A DNA stretch of 64,000 bases, taken from NCBI GenBank assembly GCA_013359235.1, contig JABWCE010000001.1, positions 62,001-126,000 of the forward strand, in the 5' to 3' direction. This document shows, piece by piece, positions 53,548 to 62,942 of this stretch; within the stretch, counting starts at the first letter, position 1; each line of letters starts with the position of its first letter. The position numbers and the translations under genes were made by a program. The stretch is from Bacteroidota bacterium (GTDB lineage: Bacteria > Bacteroidota > Bacteroidia > NS11-12g > UBA9320). The notes under the pieces were generated by a model. That model was not told where the DNA came from. It ran no database searches and was given only the letters and a program-made list of their open reading frames with translations.

Positions 53548-54564
53548 ATGAAACAAAAAGTTTTAATTTTTTTTACAATAAGTTTATTGGTTTTGATATT
53601 TCAAAATTCTTGCAACTTCAAAAATGAAGATTACAAGTTGGCTCATGACACTACATTTCATGCCGAAACAAGAGCTTGGTCGCAAAAAATATATGAAGAA
53701 CCCGATAATGACGAATTTTATGCTGAAAGAGCTTTATCTTTTATAAACAACGATAAAAACTATAAACTTGCAGTAAAAGACCTCGAAAAAGCAATAAAAT
53801 TAAACCCTGATAAAAACTCATATTACATAAAATTAGCCGATGCCTATTTTGGAAACAACCAAACATATAAAGCCCGCGATATGTATCTAAAGGCTGTTTC
53901 AAGGAATGCTGATGCCGAAACTTATTTTAAAACCGGAAGTTTTTTCTTTCTTGTAAGGAAATATAATGAAGCAAAAATTTATCTTAATGAGGCTTTAAAA
54001 AAAGATGAAAGTTATCCAAAAGCGTATTTTTTTCTTGCCCAGTCTTTTAAAGAAACAGGTGATACAGCTAATGCAATTATGTATTATAAAAGAGCCGTAC
54101 AAACTGATGCAGGTGATTACAATGCATACCTGCAACTCGGTATTATTTTTACAATAAAATCAGACCCCGAAGCTTTGAAATATCTTGATGCCGCAATAAA
54201 TACCAATAATGGAATTGATGAATCATGGTATTCGCGAGGGTTCTATTACCAGAAAAAAGGTGATTTTGAAAAAGCACTTGCCGACTATCAGCAAACAATT
54301 ACAATAAACCCATATCATTCTAATGCCTATTACAATGCCGGCTATATTTATTTTGAGCTAAAAAAATGGGATATTGCCATTCGTCATTTCGATTTATCAT
54401 CAAGAACAAATGATGATTTTGAAAAACCTGTTTATATGCTTGGCTTATCATACGAAGCAAAAAATGATTTTGAAAAAGCGAGAATTTATTACCAAAAGTG
54501 CCTTCAGCTAAACCCTAATTACAATCTTGCAAAAACTGCCATTCAAAGATTAAATAATCAATAA
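53548..54564 (+). CDS. tetratricopeptide-repeat lipoprotein
   Basis: A 338-residue lipoprotein: the N-terminus ends in a lipobox-like FQNSC (Cys22). About eight TPR units of 34 residues fill the mature part, e.g. KLAVKDLEKAIKLNPDKNSY, AYFGNNQTYKARDMYLKAVS, YYQKKGDFEKALADYQQTIT and YEAKNDFEKARIYYQKCLQL. TPR proteins of this type act as scaffolds for protein contacts at the periplasmic side of a membrane. It stands alone, with the LTA-synthase-like gene convergent and overlapping by 7 bases. No enzymatic domain is visible. Confidence 0.88.
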   Translation: MKQKVLIFFTISLLVLIFQNSCNFKNEDYKLAHDTTFHAETRAWSQKIYEEPDNDEFYAERALSFINNDKNYKLAVKDLEKAIKLNPDKNSYYIKLADAYFGNNQTYKARDMYLKAVSRNADAETYFKTGSFFFLVRKYNEAKIYLNEALKKDESYPKAYFFLAQSFKETGDTANAIMYYKRAVQTDAGDYNAYLQLGIIFTIKSDPEALKYLDAAINTNNGIDESWYSRGFYYQKKGDFEKALADYQQTITINPYHSNAYYNAGYIYFELKKWDIAIRHFDLSSRTNDDFEKPVYMLGLSYEAKNDFEKARIYYQKCLQLNPNYNLAKTAIQRLNNQ

Positions 54565-56417
54565 AATTTGTTTTTTATCATTCTGTAATTATAATTCTGT
54601 ATAACTGCTTTCAGATTATGCTCAAGTTCTTTTTGTTTTTTTATTGGAGGTATATTGTTGTTGTAAATATTATTAAACTTAAAATTTTTGCCATCAAAAG
54701 TCATAAAAACAGAATCGGTAAAAGCCGTATAAATACCATCTTCGTTGTGAAACGACATTTTAGGCATTTTGTATTTATAAAAATTTCCTATTGAAAAAAT
54801 TTTACCTTCAAAACCGGCCTTTTTCAAAGCCAAAGGTAAAATATCAATATGTTGAATAACTTTATTTACTGTATCTCTTTCCAATTTATCAGGGTTATAA
54901 ACAAGCATTGGCACAGCGTATTTGCCGTTATTGCTATTGTACAATTTTGTAAAATTTTCGGCACTGTGATCGGCAGTTATCACAAAAACTGTATTTTTAT
55001 ACCACTTTTCATTTTCTATTGACTTAAAAAAATCTCTTAGGCAATTATCAACATATCTTATAGTTTTATGAATTGGTTTTTTAATAGTTTTAAAACTGTC
55101 TTTGTAATCAGGAGGCAATTTGTAAGGGTGGTGGCTACTCAAAGTAAAAACAACTGTTACAAAAGGTTTAACAATTTCTGAGATTTGATTTTTTAAGTAT
55201 TTCAAATATGGTCCATCGTATATTCCCCAATTGCCATCATAATCATTTTTGTTTCCTGTATATTGATTTTTGCCAAAATACTTCCAGCCTCTCGATGCTA
55301 AAAATGCTTCAAACCCAAGAGTACCATTTATTCCTCCGTGATAAAACCTGCAATCATAACCCTTTTCGTTCAGATAAAAAGCAAAACCTGGAGTTTTGTT
55401 TGATATGTAATTTGAATACATAAAATCGGTTTTTGTGAGTTTAGGTACACCTTCGAGTATAGCCGGAATAGCATCAACACTACGAGTGCCATTGCTGTAT
55501 GCATTTGAATAAAATTCGCTTTTTAATGCAAGTTCATTCAAAAACGGGGAATATGATATGGCAGAATTTTTCTTTGGAAAAGTATATTCCTGACCAAAAC
55601 TTTCGAGAATAATAATTAAAATATTTTTTCGGGGATTTTCATTTTTCGAAAAATCAATATAGTCGTTTTTCATAATATTATCAAGCTCTGCAGGCGAAAA
55701 ATAGTTACACATTTCAAGTGTTTCGGACGAAAATGATTCTATTAAATGAAATCCTGTACTTTGTGCAAGTTGTGCATACTGTGGAGATACAAAAATTGCT
55801 GTATCAATGCTCCGCAGTGGTTTTAGCCTAAAACCTCCCCTAATTGCAATAGCAAACAAACATAATACTATAATATTTACAATAAGATTTATATACCATT
55901 TGGTAGCTTCGGCATTTTTAATAAAGGTAAAAAATTTTGCAGATATATAAAAAATTAAAGCAATTAATGGTAAAAAATACCAATAGCTTGTGATGTATTT
56001 TATTAGGCTTATTTCTTCGCTTGCTGCCATTTTAAAAGCCTCAAAACCCAATCTGTTTTTTGAAAATGGAAAATACGCAGCATCTATTATAGTAATAGAA
56101 AACAAAAAACCAAGAATTATTACAAAATATGTTTTTAAAAATTTTTGATAATATATACTGTAAAATAGTTTTAAAGGCAAAAAACTAAACAAAGTAAAAG
56201 GTATAAAAAAGTAAAACAAACTAATCAAATCAAAAAATGAGCCCCAGAAAAAAGTATTTGCAAACTCATATATATTTGAAAATATAAATGCTTCATAATT
56301 ATAAATCCAGAAAAAAAATCTTGCGGCAAACAAGATTACAATAGCCAAAAATATTCTTTTCAGCCACACAAAAACCTGTAGTTTTTTTAATGAAAAATCA
56401 ATTTTCAAACCATGCAA
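54558..56417 (-). CDS. LTA synthase family sulfatase-fold membrane protein
   Basis: A 619-residue membrane protein. The N-terminal third has five hydrophobic segments, then a large periplasmic alkaline-phosphatase-fold domain. Active-site signatures of LtaS-type enzymes are present: NILIIILESFGQEY (metal Glu), NAYSNGTRSVDAIPAILEG (nucleophile Thr) and FVITADHSAENF (Asp-His). In Gram-negative species, such enzymes transfer phosphoglycerol or phosphoethanolamine to envelope glycans or lipids, so it may decorate lipid A or a capsule; no lipoteichoic acid is expected. The start is TTG at 56417, since no in-frame ATG exists before the catalytic domain. Confidence 0.9.
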   Translation of the reverse strand: MHGLKIDFSLKKLQVFVWLKRIFLAIVILFAARFFFWIYNYEAFIFSNIYEFANTFFWGSFFDLISLFYFFIPFTLFSFLPLKLFYSIYYQKFLKTYFVIILGFLFSITIIDAAYFPFSKNRLGFEAFKMAASEEISLIKYITSYWYFLPLIALIFYISAKFFTFIKNAEATKWYINLIVNIIVLCLFAIAIRGGFRLKPLRSIDTAIFVSPQYAQLAQSTGFHLIESFSSETLEMCNYFSPAELDNIMKNDYIDFSKNENPRKNILIIILESFGQEYTFPKKNSAISYSPFLNELALKSEFYSNAYSNGTRSVDAIPAILEGVPKLTKTDFMYSNYISNKTPGFAFYLNEKGYDCRFYHGGINGTLGFEAFLASRGWKYFGKNQYTGNKNDYDGNWGIYDGPYLKYLKNQISEIVKPFVTVVFTLSSHHPYKLPPDYKDSFKTIKKPIHKTIRYVDNCLRDFFKSIENEKWYKNTVFVITADHSAENFTKLYNSNNGKYAVPMLVYNPDKLERDTVNKVIQHIDILPLALKKAGFEGKIFSIGNFYKYKMPKMSFHNEDGIYTAFTDSVFMTFDGKNFKFNNIYNNNIPPIKKQKELEHNLKAVIQNYNYRMIKNKFY

Positions 56418-56516
56418 AAATAAGCTATCAGTACTATTGTGTTATTAAATTTTATACCATTTAAAAATTGTGGATATAAAGCAAACTTTTTGTAAAAACC
56501 GATAAAAAGATTTTGT

Positions 56517-56524
56517 TACTTTTG
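56517..56524 (+). promoter_or_regulatory. -7 promoter element of recA
   Basis: TACTTTTG matches TAnnTTTG and lies 7 bases before the recA ATG at 56532. A TTTG at 56489-56492 is 24 bases upstream, slightly too far for a perfect -33 box. I see no LexA box. Confidence 0.38.
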
Positions 56525-56531
56525 AAAAGTT

Positions 56532-57557
56532 ATGAGTCAAAACGAACAATCAGAAAAATTAAAAGTTTTAAAACTTACAATAGACAAACTTGAAAAGAGT
56601 TTCGGTAAGGGTATAGTTATGAAAATGGACGATCCCGGAATAGGCACAATGGAAGTAATTTCATCAGGATCAATCGGCTTAGATATAGCTTTGGGCGTCG
56701 GCGGTTTTCCAAAAGGAAGAGTAATTGAAATTTATGGACCAGAAAGCAGCGGTAAAACAACTTTAGCCATGCACTGCATTGCCGAAGCACAGAAAAAAGG
56801 CGGTATTGCAGCATTTATTGATGCCGAGCACGCTTTTGATAAAAGTTATGCCGAAAAAATTGGAATAAATACATCCGAAATGCTCATTTCGCAGCCTGAT
56901 GATGGGGAACAAGCCCTTGAAATAGCCGATAATCTTATACGTTCAGGAGCAATTGATGTTATAGTGATTGACTCAGTAGCTGCCCTTGTTCCAAAAGCCG
57001 AAATAGAAGGCGATATGGGCGATAGTAAAATGGGCTTACAAGCCCGGCTTATGAGCCAGGCATTAAGAAAACTTACCGGTACCATAAATAAAACAGGTTG
57101 TATTTGTATTTTTATAAACCAACTTCGCGAAAAAATAGGAATTATGTTTGGCAATCCCGAAACAACAACAGGGGGAAACGCTTTGAAATTTTACGCCTCA
57201 ATAAGGCTTGATATTAGAAGAATGAACCAAATTAAAGATGGTCTTGATGCTACTGGCAACCGTGTAAAAGTGAAAGTAGCCAAAAACAAAGTAGCTCCAC
57301 CTTTTCGTACCGTTGAATTTGATATAATGTTTGGCGAAGGTATCTCAAAAATTGGCGAAATAATTGATATTGGAACAGAACTCGATATTGTTCAAAAAAG
57401 CGGTTCCTGGTTTAGCTACAATGGTACAAAACTCGGGCAGGGACGTGATGCCGTAAAACAATTGCTTCTAGACAATCCGGAAATGGCTGACGAAATTGAA
57501 TCTAAAATACGAGAAAAATTTAAACAAACAGGAAAGACAGCCCCAATGGCAAATTAA
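56532..57557 (+). CDS. recA: recombinase A
   Basis: Strand-exchange ATPase of homologous recombination. 341 residues, normal. Walker A is [18 protein letters not shown] (about 66-83); [19 protein letters not shown] is Walker B, followed by [17 protein letters not shown] (loop L1 side) and [20 protein letters not shown], loop L2. The C-terminal domain is short and ends [11 protein letters not shown]. It heads a likely operon with the polysaccharide deacetylase and glycosyltransferase genes. No LexA-type SOS box is recognised upstream, as usual for Bacteroidota, where no SOS consensus is firmly known to me. Confidence 0.98.
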   Translation: MSQNEQSEKLKVLKLTIDKLEKSFGKGIVMKMDDPGIGTMEVISSGSIGLDIALGVGGFPKGRVIEIYGPESSGKTTLAMHCIAEAQKKGGIAAFIDAEHAFDKSYAEKIGINTSEMLISQPDDGEQALEIADNLIRSGAIDVIVIDSVAALVPKAEIEGDMGDSKMGLQARLMSQALRKLTGTINKTGCICIFINQLREKIGIMFGNPETTTGGNALKFYASIRLDIRRMNQIKDGLDATGNRVKVKVAKNKVAPPFRTVEFDIMFGEGISKIGEIIDIGTELDIVQKSGSWFSYNGTKLGQGRDAVKQLLLDNPEMADEIESKIREKFKQTGKTAPMAN

Positions 57558-57566
57558 GAAAACACT

Positions 57567-58178
57567 CTGTTACCTACACGTACACCACTTATTTTAAAAC
57601 TTTTATATCCAAATTTGATTTGGAACATAAAAACTATTGAAAAATCAATTTTTATAACTTTTGATGACGGTCCAACCCCTGTAGTTACGCCTTATGTTTT
57701 AGATTTGCTTGATAAATTTAATTTTAAAGCTACCTTTTTCTGCATAGGAAATAATGTAGAAAAATTTCCTGATATTTACTCTGAAATTTTAAAACGTGGG
57801 CATCAAACCGCAAATCATACTTTCAATCATATAAATGGGTTTAAAAGCAACAATTCTCTTTATTTTGAAAACATTAAAAAATGTTCTGATTTTGTAATAA
57901 GCAGCTATTTCAGACCGCCACATGGCAAATTGAAATTTTCACAAATTTCGTTTCTTAAAAACAAATACAAAATTGTGATGTGGACTTTGCTTGCCGAAGA
58001 TTGGAACAATAAAATGAATGTAAAATTAAAACTTGCAAAACTTATTAAAAACACACGAAGTGGCGATATAATTGTATTTCATGATAGTTTGAAAGCACAA
58101 AAAAATCTCGAATTTTTATTGCCTAATTATTTAAAGTTTTTATCAGAAAACGGTTTCACATCTTTGGTTTTTAAATAA
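57567..58178 (+). CDS. polysaccharide deacetylase (NodB family), probable CTG start
   Basis: Carbohydrate esterase 4 fold. The catalytic TFDDGPTP (base Asp and metal Asp) and the zinc motif HQTANHTFNH (HxxxH) are visible, with RPPHGKLKF and WTLLAEDW as later motifs. It removes acetyl or N-acetyl groups from a glycan. About 204 residues if read from the CTG at 57567; the first conventional start (TTG at 57615) would drop LPTRTPLILKLLYPNLIWN, which aligns well with the N-terminus I recall for family members. In frame, the only signal before it is the recA stop at 57555-57557. It probably depends on translation from recA. The next gene begins one base after its stop. Confidence 0.88.
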   Translation: MLPTRTPLILKLLYPNLIWNIKTIEKSIFITFDDGPTPVVTPYVLDLLDKFNFKATFFCIGNNVEKFPDIYSEILKRGHQTANHTFNHINGFKSNNSLYFENIKKCSDFVISSYFRPPHGKLKFSQISFLKNKYKIVMWTLLAEDWNNKMNVKLKLAKLIKNTRSGDIIVFHDSLKAQKNLEFLLPNYLKFLSENGFTSLVFK

Positions 58179-58179
58179 T

Positions 58180-59301
58180 ATGATAGTTTTTGTTTTTTGT
58201 GTAGCAATACTTTCGGTTTTTATTTCAATTCAAATTTTCAGTTTAGTTTTTTTATTTATAAACAAAAATAAAGCAGAAAAAAAATTTGTTACCCCACCAA
58301 TGGTATCAATACTTTTGGCTGCAAGAAACGAAGAAAAAACTGTTGAAAGATGTCTTGAATCTTTTTCAAAAATTGATTACCCCAGTGATAAAATAGAATT
58401 TTTAATAGGCAATGATGCCTCAGAAGATAAAACAGAAGAAATAGTTTTAAAATTTATAGAATATCGCCCTAACTTTAAACTTTATAACATCAATGAAAAA
58501 TTAGGCAAATCAGCCGGCAAAGCTAATGTGTTAGCTCATTTGGCAAACGCTGCAAAAGGAGAATTTTATTTTATTACCGACTGTGATGTAGCTGTAAATT
58601 CACAATGGGTAAAAACAATTTTGAAAAGTTTTACTGATGATGTTGGTATTGTTTCCGGAACTACAACATGCAAAACCGGTGGCTTTTTCGAAAATTTACA
58701 AACATTAGACTGGCTCCATTTTATGGGCTATATTAAATCGTTTGCTAATGCTTCAATTTCATGTACATCGGTTGGAAATAACATGGCTGTAAGAGCAACT
58801 GCATACTGGCAAACTGGCGGTTATGAAAAAATAGATTTTTCTATAACCGAAGATTATAAATTGTTTTGGGAAATTACAAGGCATGGCTGGCAATGGCGTA
58901 ATATTTTAAACCCAGAATCATTAGGTCTTGCAACTTACATTTCTAATTTTACAGAATTGCTGCACCAGCGAAAAAGATGGCTTATTGGAGCAAAAGAGTT
59001 ACCAATAAACTGGAAAATTGTAATTGTAATATTCGGCTTATACATTCCTGCCATAATAGTTTTAGCATATATTAATATTAAATTGGCAATATTTTTTTGC
59101 ATTATAAAATTCATAATTCAAACAGCTTATATTTTTTCTCTAATAAAACTCACTAAATTGAGATTTAACAAGGGAATCCATTATTTTTTTATCTACGAAA
59201 TATATCTGCATTTTACTACACTTGCAACTGCGATTTTTTATTTTTTACCAATAAAATCAATATGGAAAGGAAGAAAATACAGCAGCAAAGGGTTGAATTA
59301 A
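58180..59301 (+). CDS. family 2 glycosyltransferase, membrane-bound
   Basis: A 373-residue processive-type GT2. One N-terminal transmembrane helix (about 3-27) precedes the catalytic domain: SILLAARNEEKTVERCLESF, EFLIGNDASEDKTEEIV (first Asp), YFITDCDVAVNSQWVK (D-x-D), ITEDYKLFWEITRHGW (base Asp region) and LLHQRKRWLIGA (QxxRW-like motif). Two or three helices at the C-terminus (about 285-360) may make a pore. It could build a surface polysaccharide, and the deacetylase gene one base upstream could modify the same product. It ends with a TAA shared with the queA stop in TTAA. Confidence 0.92.
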   Translation: MIVFVFCVAILSVFISIQIFSLVFLFINKNKAEKKFVTPPMVSILLAARNEEKTVERCLESFSKIDYPSDKIEFLIGNDASEDKTEEIVLKFIEYRPNFKLYNINEKLGKSAGKANVLAHLANAAKGEFYFITDCDVAVNSQWVKTILKSFTDDVGIVSGTTTCKTGGFFENLQTLDWLHFMGYIKSFANASISCTSVGNNMAVRATAYWQTGGYEKIDFSITEDYKLFWEITRHGWQWRNILNPESLGLATYISNFTELLHQRKRWLIGAKELPINWKIVIVIFGLYIPAIIVLAYINIKLAIFFCIIKFIIQTAYIFSLIKLTKLRFNKGIHYFFIYEIYLHFTTLATAIFYFLPIKSIWKGRKYSSKGLN

Positions 59302-60497
59302 AGTTCAAAAAAACAACAATCGCCATAGCTCAAAAAGCGGTAGTTTTGTTCAATTGCTGTTTTGTAAACCTTTTGCCAATCTTTGCCAATAAAAGCTGCT
59401 ACCAGCATTATAAGAGTAGTATTGGGGTAATGAAAGTTTGTAATTAATCCGTTTACTGATGAAAAATTGTAACCGGGCATAATCATTATTTCTGTTTTGG
59501 CTAAAATGTCATTGTTTGAATTTTCATGTATAAATAATGTAATTGCTTCAAGCGATTCAATCCACGAATATGGTAATTTTGAAAAAAAGTAAGGGTAAAG
59601 TTTTTCAATAAACAATGGATTTTCTTCGTTTTTCAAAAGTTTAACTCCAATCCAATAAAGACTTTCAAGTGTACGAAGCGATGTTGTACCAACTGCAATG
59701 CGATGCTTTGAATTTTTCAGGTTTTCAATTGTATTTTTTGATACAGAGAACATTTCGGCATGCATAGCATGGTCAACCAATTTGACGGTTTTCACCGGTG
59801 CAAAAGTGCCGGCACTTACATAAAGTGTTATTTCATCGGTACAAATATTTTTTTTCGAAATTTCAAGCAAAATTTTTTCAGTAAAATGTAAACCTGCAGT
59901 TGGGGCTGCTACTGCTCCTGGGTTTTTGGCAAAAACTGTTTGATAAGTAATTTTATCGTTTTCATCAGATTCGCGTTTTATATAAGGTGGTAGCGGGGTT
60001 TTACCTGCAAGCTCTATAATTTCGCCAAACGAAAAATTATCGTTCCACATAAACTTAACAATTTGATTTTGCTCAGAAATGAGTGACGCTTCAATTTTTA
60101 TGTCATTAACTTTTGTACTTAAAACCTCGTTGATTTTCCATTTTTTAAGATTTCCAATCATACATTTCCAAACTGATGAATTGTAGTCTGAAAGTGCTTT
60201 TTCAACTGTGTTTACAGAATTTTCAGGCTCAAGGATAAAAATTTCTATTTTAGCACCGCTTTTTCTGTAAAAGTTCAATCTTGCAGGTATAACCTTAGCA
60301 TTATTTAAAATTAAATGATTATTTGAATTTAAAATTTGAGGTAAGTTTTTAAATTTCAGATGCTTAATTTTGCCATTTTTATAATGTAACAATCGCGATT
60401 CATCGCGGTTTGTCAATGGTTTTTGGGCAATACACGATTCTTGAAATGCAAAATCAAAATCACTAATTTTAATATTTTTGAACTGTTCGGGAATCAT
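59298..60497 (-). CDS. queA: S-adenosylmethionine:tRNA ribosyltransferase-isomerase
   Basis: Adds the cyclopentenediol part of queuosine to tRNA, using S-adenosylmethionine. 399 residues, longer than the 340-360 of E. coli type but common in Bacteroidota. Motifs: RDESRLLHYKNGKIKHLKFK (about 31-50), LILNNAKVIPARLNF (about 60-74), TPLPPYIKRESDENDKITYQ and AAPTAGLHFTEKILLEISKK, then GTFAPVKTVKLVDHAMHAEM and GTTSLRTLESLYW. The gene overlaps the upstream dprA by 4 bases and the convergent glycosyltransferase by 4 bases. The upstream queuosine genes are not here. Confidence 0.96.
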   Translation of the reverse strand: MIPEQFKNIKISDFDFAFQESCIAQKPLTNRDESRLLHYKNGKIKHLKFKNLPQILNSNNHLILNNAKVIPARLNFYRKSGAKIEIFILEPENSVNTVEKALSDYNSSVWKCMIGNLKKWKINEVLSTKVNDIKIEASLISEQNQIVKFMWNDNFSFGEIIELAGKTPLPPYIKRESDENDKITYQTVFAKNPGAVAAPTAGLHFTEKILLEISKKNICTDEITLYVSAGTFAPVKTVKLVDHAMHAEMFSVSKNTIENLKNSKHRIAVGTTSLRTLESLYWIGVKLLKNEENPLFIEKLYPYFFSKLPYSWIESLEAITLFIHENSNNDILAKTEIMIMPGYNFSSVNGLITNFHYPNTTLIMLVAAFIGKDWQKVYKTAIEQNYRFLSYGDCCFFEL

Positions 60498-61588
60498 AAA
60501 ATCTGAAATCTTTTACCTGGAAGTGTTTTTATATACCCTTTTATTTCTAAATCTAACAAAGTGAGTGCAACTTGTCCGCTGTTTAAACCAGATAGATTAA
60601 TAATTTTATCAATTTCAAGAGTTTCGGTATTTTTAAATAAATTGAAAATTTGTTTTTCATCTTCGTTCAGGTTTATGGGTAATTGTTTTTGCTTACTTTT
60701 TATATTTTTTTCAATATTCCAACCTAAAGATTTTATCAAATCGTTAGCATTTTCAATCATTTCAGCTTTGTTGGTTTTAATTAAAAAATTACATCCGACA
60801 GATTTTTCATCATTTGTTCTACCAGGCAAAGCAAATATCAAACGGTCATATTGCCAGGCGAGTTCAGCAGTAATCATTGAGCCGCCTCTCAAAGCTGTTT
60901 CAACAACAACAACCGCATCACTCAATCCGGCTACAATACGGTTTCGGCGTGGAAAATTTTCTCTATCTGGATTAGTTCCAGATAAAAACTCAGTAACTAA
61001 AGCGCCTCCGTTTTTTATCATATTTTCGGCATATTTTTTATGTTCGGCCGGGTAAACCCTATCTAAACCATGTGCCAAAATACCAACTGTTGGCAAATTG
61101 TTTTTTAAAGACACTTTATGAGCACAAATATCCACACCAAAAGCCATACCGCTAATAACTGTAACATTTAATTCTGATAAATCATTTATTAATTTTTCGC
61201 AAAAATTTTTACCATATTCACTTGGTTTACGTGTTCCTACTATTGCTACAATTTTTTCGGCATTCAAGTCTGTATTACCGAGCTGATAAAGTATAATTGG
61301 GCAATCAGAATTACTTTTTAAACGATATGGATAATTTTGCGAAGCGTAAAAATAGGTTTGTATTTTGTGTTTTTCAATAAATTTCAGTTCATTTTCAGCT
61401 TTTATAAAATCTTTAAAGTTTATAACAGAATTTGCTGTGTACTCCCCTATTTCCGGAATTTTTAATAAAGTAGATTTTTTTGCTTTAAATACCGCAGATG
61501 CACTTCCACAATGACTAATCAGATTTTTGGCTATTACATTTCCAACTCCTTCAATTTGAGTAATAGCTATTTGATAAAGTAGTTCCAA
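60494..61588 (-). CDS. dprA: DNA-processing protein DprA
   Basis: Protects incoming single-stranded DNA and loads RecA during natural transformation. 364 residues. An N-terminal helix-hairpin-helix-like part (about 1-60) is followed by the Rossmann-like domain with AIVGTRKPSEYGKNFCEKLI (about 111-130), TVISGMAFGVDICAHKVSL, FPRRNRIVAGLSDAVVVVET and RGGSMITAELAWQYDRLIFA; the last 65 residues form a winged-helix domain. Its presence suggests possible competence, though no other competence genes are nearby. The start is TTG at 61588; no ATG exists in frame before the first motif. It overlaps queA by 4 bases. Confidence 0.95.
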   Translation of the reverse strand: MELLYQIAITQIEGVGNVIAKNLISHCGSASAVFKAKKSTLLKIPEIGEYTANSVINFKDFIKAENELKFIEKHKIQTYFYASQNYPYRLKSNSDCPIILYQLGNTDLNAEKIVAIVGTRKPSEYGKNFCEKLINDLSELNVTVISGMAFGVDICAHKVSLKNNLPTVGILAHGLDRVYPAEHKKYAENMIKNGGALVTEFLSGTNPDRENFPRRNRIVAGLSDAVVVVETALRGGSMITAELAWQYDRLIFALPGRTNDEKSVGCNFLIKTNKAEMIENANDLIKSLGWNIEKNIKSKQKQLPINLNEDEKQIFNLFKNTETLEIDKIINLSGLNSGQVALTLLDLEIKGYIKTLPGKRFQIL

Positions 61589-61612
61589 GTTGTAAAAATG
61601 ATAAAGGTTCTA

Positions 61613-62887
61613 TTATCTTCTGTTGGTATTTGAGTTAAAATGTAAATAACCGATTAGTTCATCGTAGCCGAATTGTTGGTTTTTATGATAAACATAAATA
61701 TCGTAATCGTTTTCGGTTTCAAAATGGTTGCCTTCGGTAAATGTAGTTTCAGGCGTGATTTTATCATCAGATAGCGTAACGTATTCGTAATTGTAATAAC
61801 TCTGTTTAAGCTTTACGCTTTTATAATAAATTCTTTTTTCAGGATAATAATCCATCTTAAATTTTTCTTTAATCTGCCAATCTGTGAGTTCGCCAAAAAT
61901 ATAAACCCCATCAGGACTTATTTCGTTGTTTGATTTAAGTGTGAAATGAACAATTGCATAATCACCATCAGTAAGGTTTTTAGAGCCATCTTTGTTCTGA
62001 ATTGCACGTTTCCCATTAAAATCTGCCTGGCTGAAATATTGAAGGTGAGCTTTTAGTTCGTCAGTTTTCAAAACCGCATTTGTCATTGAATCTATAAATT
62101 TATCGGCAACACCATAGCTGAAAAATCTCAGCGAACGTATATCAAACTGCCTGAATTCATTACCTCCGGGAAATAAATTACCTGTTTCGTAATTATATAC
62201 CAACTGTGCATTATTTACAAAATTTGGTTTCAGGTCCGTAATTGCATTTGTCCAGTTGTTGTTTTGCAATATGCTTACTTTTACATCAGAAAATGGGTTT
62301 GGTATATTAAAATTTTTGAAATCTACATTAAAATCTACTTCTTGTTTCGAAAACCTGAATTTTACATCAGTAGCACTATTTACAGTAGCTGTAACAGTTA
62401 CTTTGGGGTCAATAACCATAAATCTTCTTATTAGTACAACATCATCTTCATTAAAATCTCTATAAACTTTTATTACGTAATTACCCGACCTCGTAAATTT
62501 CACATCATTATTTGGAAAAACACAGCGATAACTTACATATTTCTGATAGGTGTTTGTAGAAAAAGAAAAATCTGAAATAGAGTTATTGAAATTGCCACTT
62601 AAAAATTCGTTTTTGTTCATATTGCTCTCTTTCCAGTTTGCATCGCAATGTATAAAGGTATATTGATAAAATTCGTTGTTTGTTTTAAGCAAATCAAACG
62701 AAAGCTGAAGTTTAGTTGTTTCAACAAGTGATATTAAAGGAACGGGGTCTGCGGTTTCGCTGACTGATGTAAGCAGAACACTTTCAATCAATGGGTCGAA
62801 AGTTTGATTTGTATAAACCGTTTTTTCATCTTGCGAAAAAACAAAATTTGAAATTGTTATTATAAAACATAAAACAAAATTTCTCAC
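61613..62887 (-). CDS. T9SS plug-type protein (DUF5103)
   Basis: A 424-residue exported protein of the DUF5103 family, whose members close the SprA pore of the type IX secretion system (PlugA-type proteins). Visible features: signal peptide from the GTG at 62887 (MRNFVLCFIITISNFVFSQD-like), LQLSFDLLKTNNEFYQYTFI with CDANWKESNMNKNEFLSGNF, RFSKQEVDFNVDFKNFNIPN, and a C-terminal E-set-like part with SPDGVYIFGELTDWQIKEKF and YYNYEYV. The longer open frame from TTG at 62923 lacks a good signal peptide start. It lies 55 bases after the M16 peptidase gene and 24 bases before dprA. It links this locus with the six T9SS cargo proteins in the window. Confidence 0.9.
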   Translation of the reverse strand: MRNFVLCFIITISNFVFSQDEKTVYTNQTFDPLIESVLLTSVSETADPVPLISLVETTKLQLSFDLLKTNNEFYQYTFIHCDANWKESNMNKNEFLSGNFNNSISDFSFSTNTYQKYVSYRCVFPNNDVKFTRSGNYVIKVYRDFNEDDVVLIRRFMVIDPKVTVTATVNSATDVKFRFSKQEVDFNVDFKNFNIPNPFSDVKVSILQNNNWTNAITDLKPNFVNNAQLVYNYETGNLFPGGNEFRQFDIRSLRFFSYGVADKFIDSMTNAVLKTDELKAHLQYFSQADFNGKRAIQNKDGSKNLTDGDYAIVHFTLKSNNEISPDGVYIFGELTDWQIKEKFKMDYYPEKRIYYKSVKLKQSYYNYEYVTLSDDKITPETTFTEGNHFETENDYDIYVYHKNQQFGYDELIGYLHFNSNTNRR

Positions 62888-62942
62888 AGAATGATAATGA
62901 TAAATAATTGTTTTTTGGTACAAACTTTAATAAAAATTTTTA

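Noticed and set aside
54558-56417. Lipoteichoic acid synthesis
   Set aside because: KdsA and outer-membrane barrels show a Gram-negative envelope; the fold is shared by phosphoethanolamine and phosphoglycerol transferases.
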